From contig JACPUH010000083.1 of the NCBI GenBank assembly GCA_016192345.1, positions 1 through 64,000 on the forward strand: a DNA stretch of 64,000 nucleotides, read 5' to 3'. Below are positions 62,579 through 64,000 of this stretch, piece by piece. Position 1 is the first letter of the stretch; each line of letters begins with the position of its first letter. A program made the position numbers and the translations under genes. The notes beneath the pieces are model-generated. The model saw only the letters and a list, made by a program, of their open reading frames with translations, was not told where the DNA came from and ran no database searches. This DNA comes from Ignavibacteriales bacterium (lineage in GTDB: Bacteria > Bacteroidota > Ignavibacteria > UBA10030).

Positions 62579-64000
62579 TCACTTCGAAACCTGAATCGCC
62601 AGGATGATCAGCGTGCCGACCGCACCCAGAATCGAGGCAACATCGCGGACAAGAGTCATGTAGTAAACAAATTCTCTCCGCGGTTGCTTCGGTATCCAAA
62701 TCTGGTCTCCCGACTCAATGGTTGTTTTTTCCGGCTCAATCCACTCCTTGGTTCCATTTTTAATCACGCGCACTTCATCCGTTTCAGCAAACTCCGAAAA
62801 ACCTCCAGCCATGAGAACATAGTGCAAATAGTCCGCCCCAGGAATATATGGAAGATATCCCGCCTGGGCGACCTGTCCATCCACCAGCACCGCATGTCGG
62901 TTGGACGCCAGATAGATGATATCATCCTTCTGGAGAATCACATCACGAGAACTGTCCCCTTCCGCGATCAGCTTTCTAAAGTCCACCACGACGGGATGTC
63001 TCCCGACCCGGAGACCGAGCAAAAACAGTGTACTGTCCGCCATGGTTAATTGATGCGTGCGGAGCGACCGGAGCAACTCCAGCTCGAGGGGAAGATAGTC
63101 CTCATCGTCACTCTTGATCTTACCGGCCTTCCGCAGAATCACTGAACCGGACAACAGCGCACGGTCCGTCACCCCGCCAGCGCTCTGAACCACCTTGGTC
63201 AACCTTGTTTCACCCGCAGAAATCGGATAGACACCGGGGAATTGAACTTCCCCAGTCACCATCACTTCGAAGCGATTAAAGACAGAGGAGGACTCTTTCA
63301 CCAACACCCGATCACCCCGACGAAGCAGCGGGTCGGCTGTACTTCCGGCAACAATCTCACGCATATCGTACGCCGTTTCCTCGAGAATCTGACCGCCCGG
63401 TCCGGGCCGCGAGAGAATCACGTTGGCAGGATCGGCGGTCGAGAGCAAACCTCCCGCAAGGGCGATCACATCCGTGAGCCGGTCCCCCTCCACGTACTCA
63501 TATTCACCAATCGAATTAACCGCACCGCTGATGGCGACCGAGTTGCGCCCGAGATTGCGGTTCGGAACGAGAATAATGTCTCCGTCCAGCAGGAACGGGT
63601 TGAAGCGATCGTCTCCGGTCGTCGGAAACTTCATAAGATCGACTCTCAACGTGTCGCCGTTCTTCCGGATGAGACGGATGTTCCGCGTCGATGTCGCGGA
63701 AGCAAATCGCTCCGGTCTCAGAATGGCAGGTGGCCGCAGCGATTCACGAGAGTAGGGCGTTCCATCCGGTGATTTGATGGCCGGGATAGTGTACGTCGTG
63801 TTCGGATAGACCGCTTCCGCCCCTTCGATCAGAATTTTTTCCACGCGGTCCGCACCCGTGGCCGTATACTGTCCGGGTTTGCTGACACTTCCGCGCAACG
63901 ACACCAGGAACGAACGAGGTCGAAGAAGCGTGACCGTCACCTCGCTCGAAGGATATCGGCGCTTCACCATGGACGTGATCTCCTTCTTGGCATCCGCGAG
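62579..64000 (-). CDS. Outer-membrane polysaccharide export protein (Wza-like), 5' end outside window
   Basis: At least 473 residues, open through the right edge, so the N-terminus (signal peptide and first part of the Poly_export domain) is missing. SLBB-like domains repeat (LVSLRGSVSKPGQYTA, VAISGAVNSIGEYEY, VMVTGEVQFPGVYPI, VLVDGQVAQAGYLPY), and a membrane segment near the C-terminus (ASILGAVGTLIILAIQ) would anchor it. It forms the export channel with Wzz. It is the first visible gene of the cluster; its promoter is off the window. Confidence 0.9.
   Translation of the reverse strand, partial: LADAKKEITSMVKRRYPSSEVTVTLLRPRSFLVSLRGSVSKPGQYTATGADRVEKILIEGAEAVYPNTTYTIPAIKSPDGTPYSRESLRPPAILRPERFASATSTRNIRLIRKNGDTLRVDLMKFPTTGDDRFNPFLLDGDIILVPNRNLGRNSVAISGAVNSIGEYEYVEGDRLTDVIALAGGLLSTADPANVILSRPGPGGQILEETAYDMREIVAGSTADPLLRRGDRVLVKESSSVFNRFEVMVTGEVQFPGVYPISAGETRLTKVVQSAGGVTDRALLSGSVILRKAGKIKSDDEDYLPLELELLRSLRTHQLTMADSTLFLLGLRVGRHPVVVDFRKLIAEGDSSRDVILQKDDIIYLASNRHAVLVDGQVAQAGYLPYIPGADYLHYVLMAGGFSEFAETDEVRVIKNGTKEWIEPEKTTIESGDQIWIPKQPRREFVYYMTLVRDVASILGAVGTLIILAIQVSK

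Noticed and set aside
1-64000. CRISPR arrays, rRNA genes, transposases or phage genes
   Set aside because: None was found; the only short repeated arrays are the 10-bp words beside the GxxExxY gene, which lack spacers.

Overview
The window looks like chromosome of a Gram-negative bacterium from the Bacteroidota/Chlorobiota/Ignavibacteriota side of the tree. Three large secreted proteins end in a type IX secretion sorting domain (YPNPFNP followed by GREVAVLV/GKEVAVLV), and the EF-P loop has the HRTPGNLRAF form that I recall from Chlorobium-type proteins. Base composition is in the mid-fifties GC by eye. Genes often carry Shine-Dalgarno sites, and three promoters fit an E. coli-like sigma-70 pattern with exact 17-base spacing. 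That favours an Ignavibacteria-like lineage over classical Bacteroidia. The lineage is an inference; there is no rRNA in the window.

Layout. 1-3350: a two-component pair, with the regulator cut by the left edge. 3528-6477: efp-accB-accC-gcvH. 6799-9926: cystathionine beta-synthase and gamma-lyase (reverse transsulfuration), interrupted by a GxxExxY gene lying between inverted arrays of a 10-bp word. 10007-13006: convergent nagZ-like and namZ-like cell-wall amino-sugar hydrolases. 13052-21257: housekeeping genes on the minus strand (ndk, Nudix, HerA ATPase, sucD with a basic tail, gatA, tatA, purQ, purS, pssA, psd). 21700-22170: tRNA-Gln and tRNA-Glu with a broken tRNA-Gln copy. 22553-28977: an L-arabinose-type sugar operon (isomerase, Na+ symporter, ribulokinase, 4-epimerase, HAD phosphatase). 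29179-29806: two tRNA-Arg genes around a nest of broken tRNA pieces and hairpins. 30036-39859: a propeller-sensor histidine kinase, its LuxR-type regulator, a receiver-only protein and two secreted FG-GAP propeller proteins. 40314-44301: a kinase fragment, tadA, prfA, a DUF1385 membrane protein and a TPR lipoprotein. 44298-47327: a secreted metallopeptidase-like protein. 47401-64000: a long minus-strand surface-polysaccharide region (flippases, glycosyltransferases, two phosphoglycosyltransferase-like proteins, aminotransferase, polymerase, Wzz, Wza) with accA, a thioesterase and a Trm112-like protein embedded; the last gene runs off the right edge.

Most interesting points. (1) The two FG-GAP genes share an upstream module with the same geometry: two TACGTA palindromes 22 bp apart, then 11 bp to a TTGAAC/TAATT promoter. 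This suggests one regulator drives both, plausibly the LuxR-type regulator encoded just upstream. (2) Broken tRNA-Gln and tRNA-Arg copies each carry a palindromic insert exactly in the D-loop, next to the intact gene. (3) Many gaps hold quasi-palindromes built from short repeated words, and one class flanks the GxxExxY gene. (4) One polysaccharide protein fuses a GT2 glycosyltransferase to a phosphoglycosyltransferase-like membrane protein whose catalytic core is deleted.
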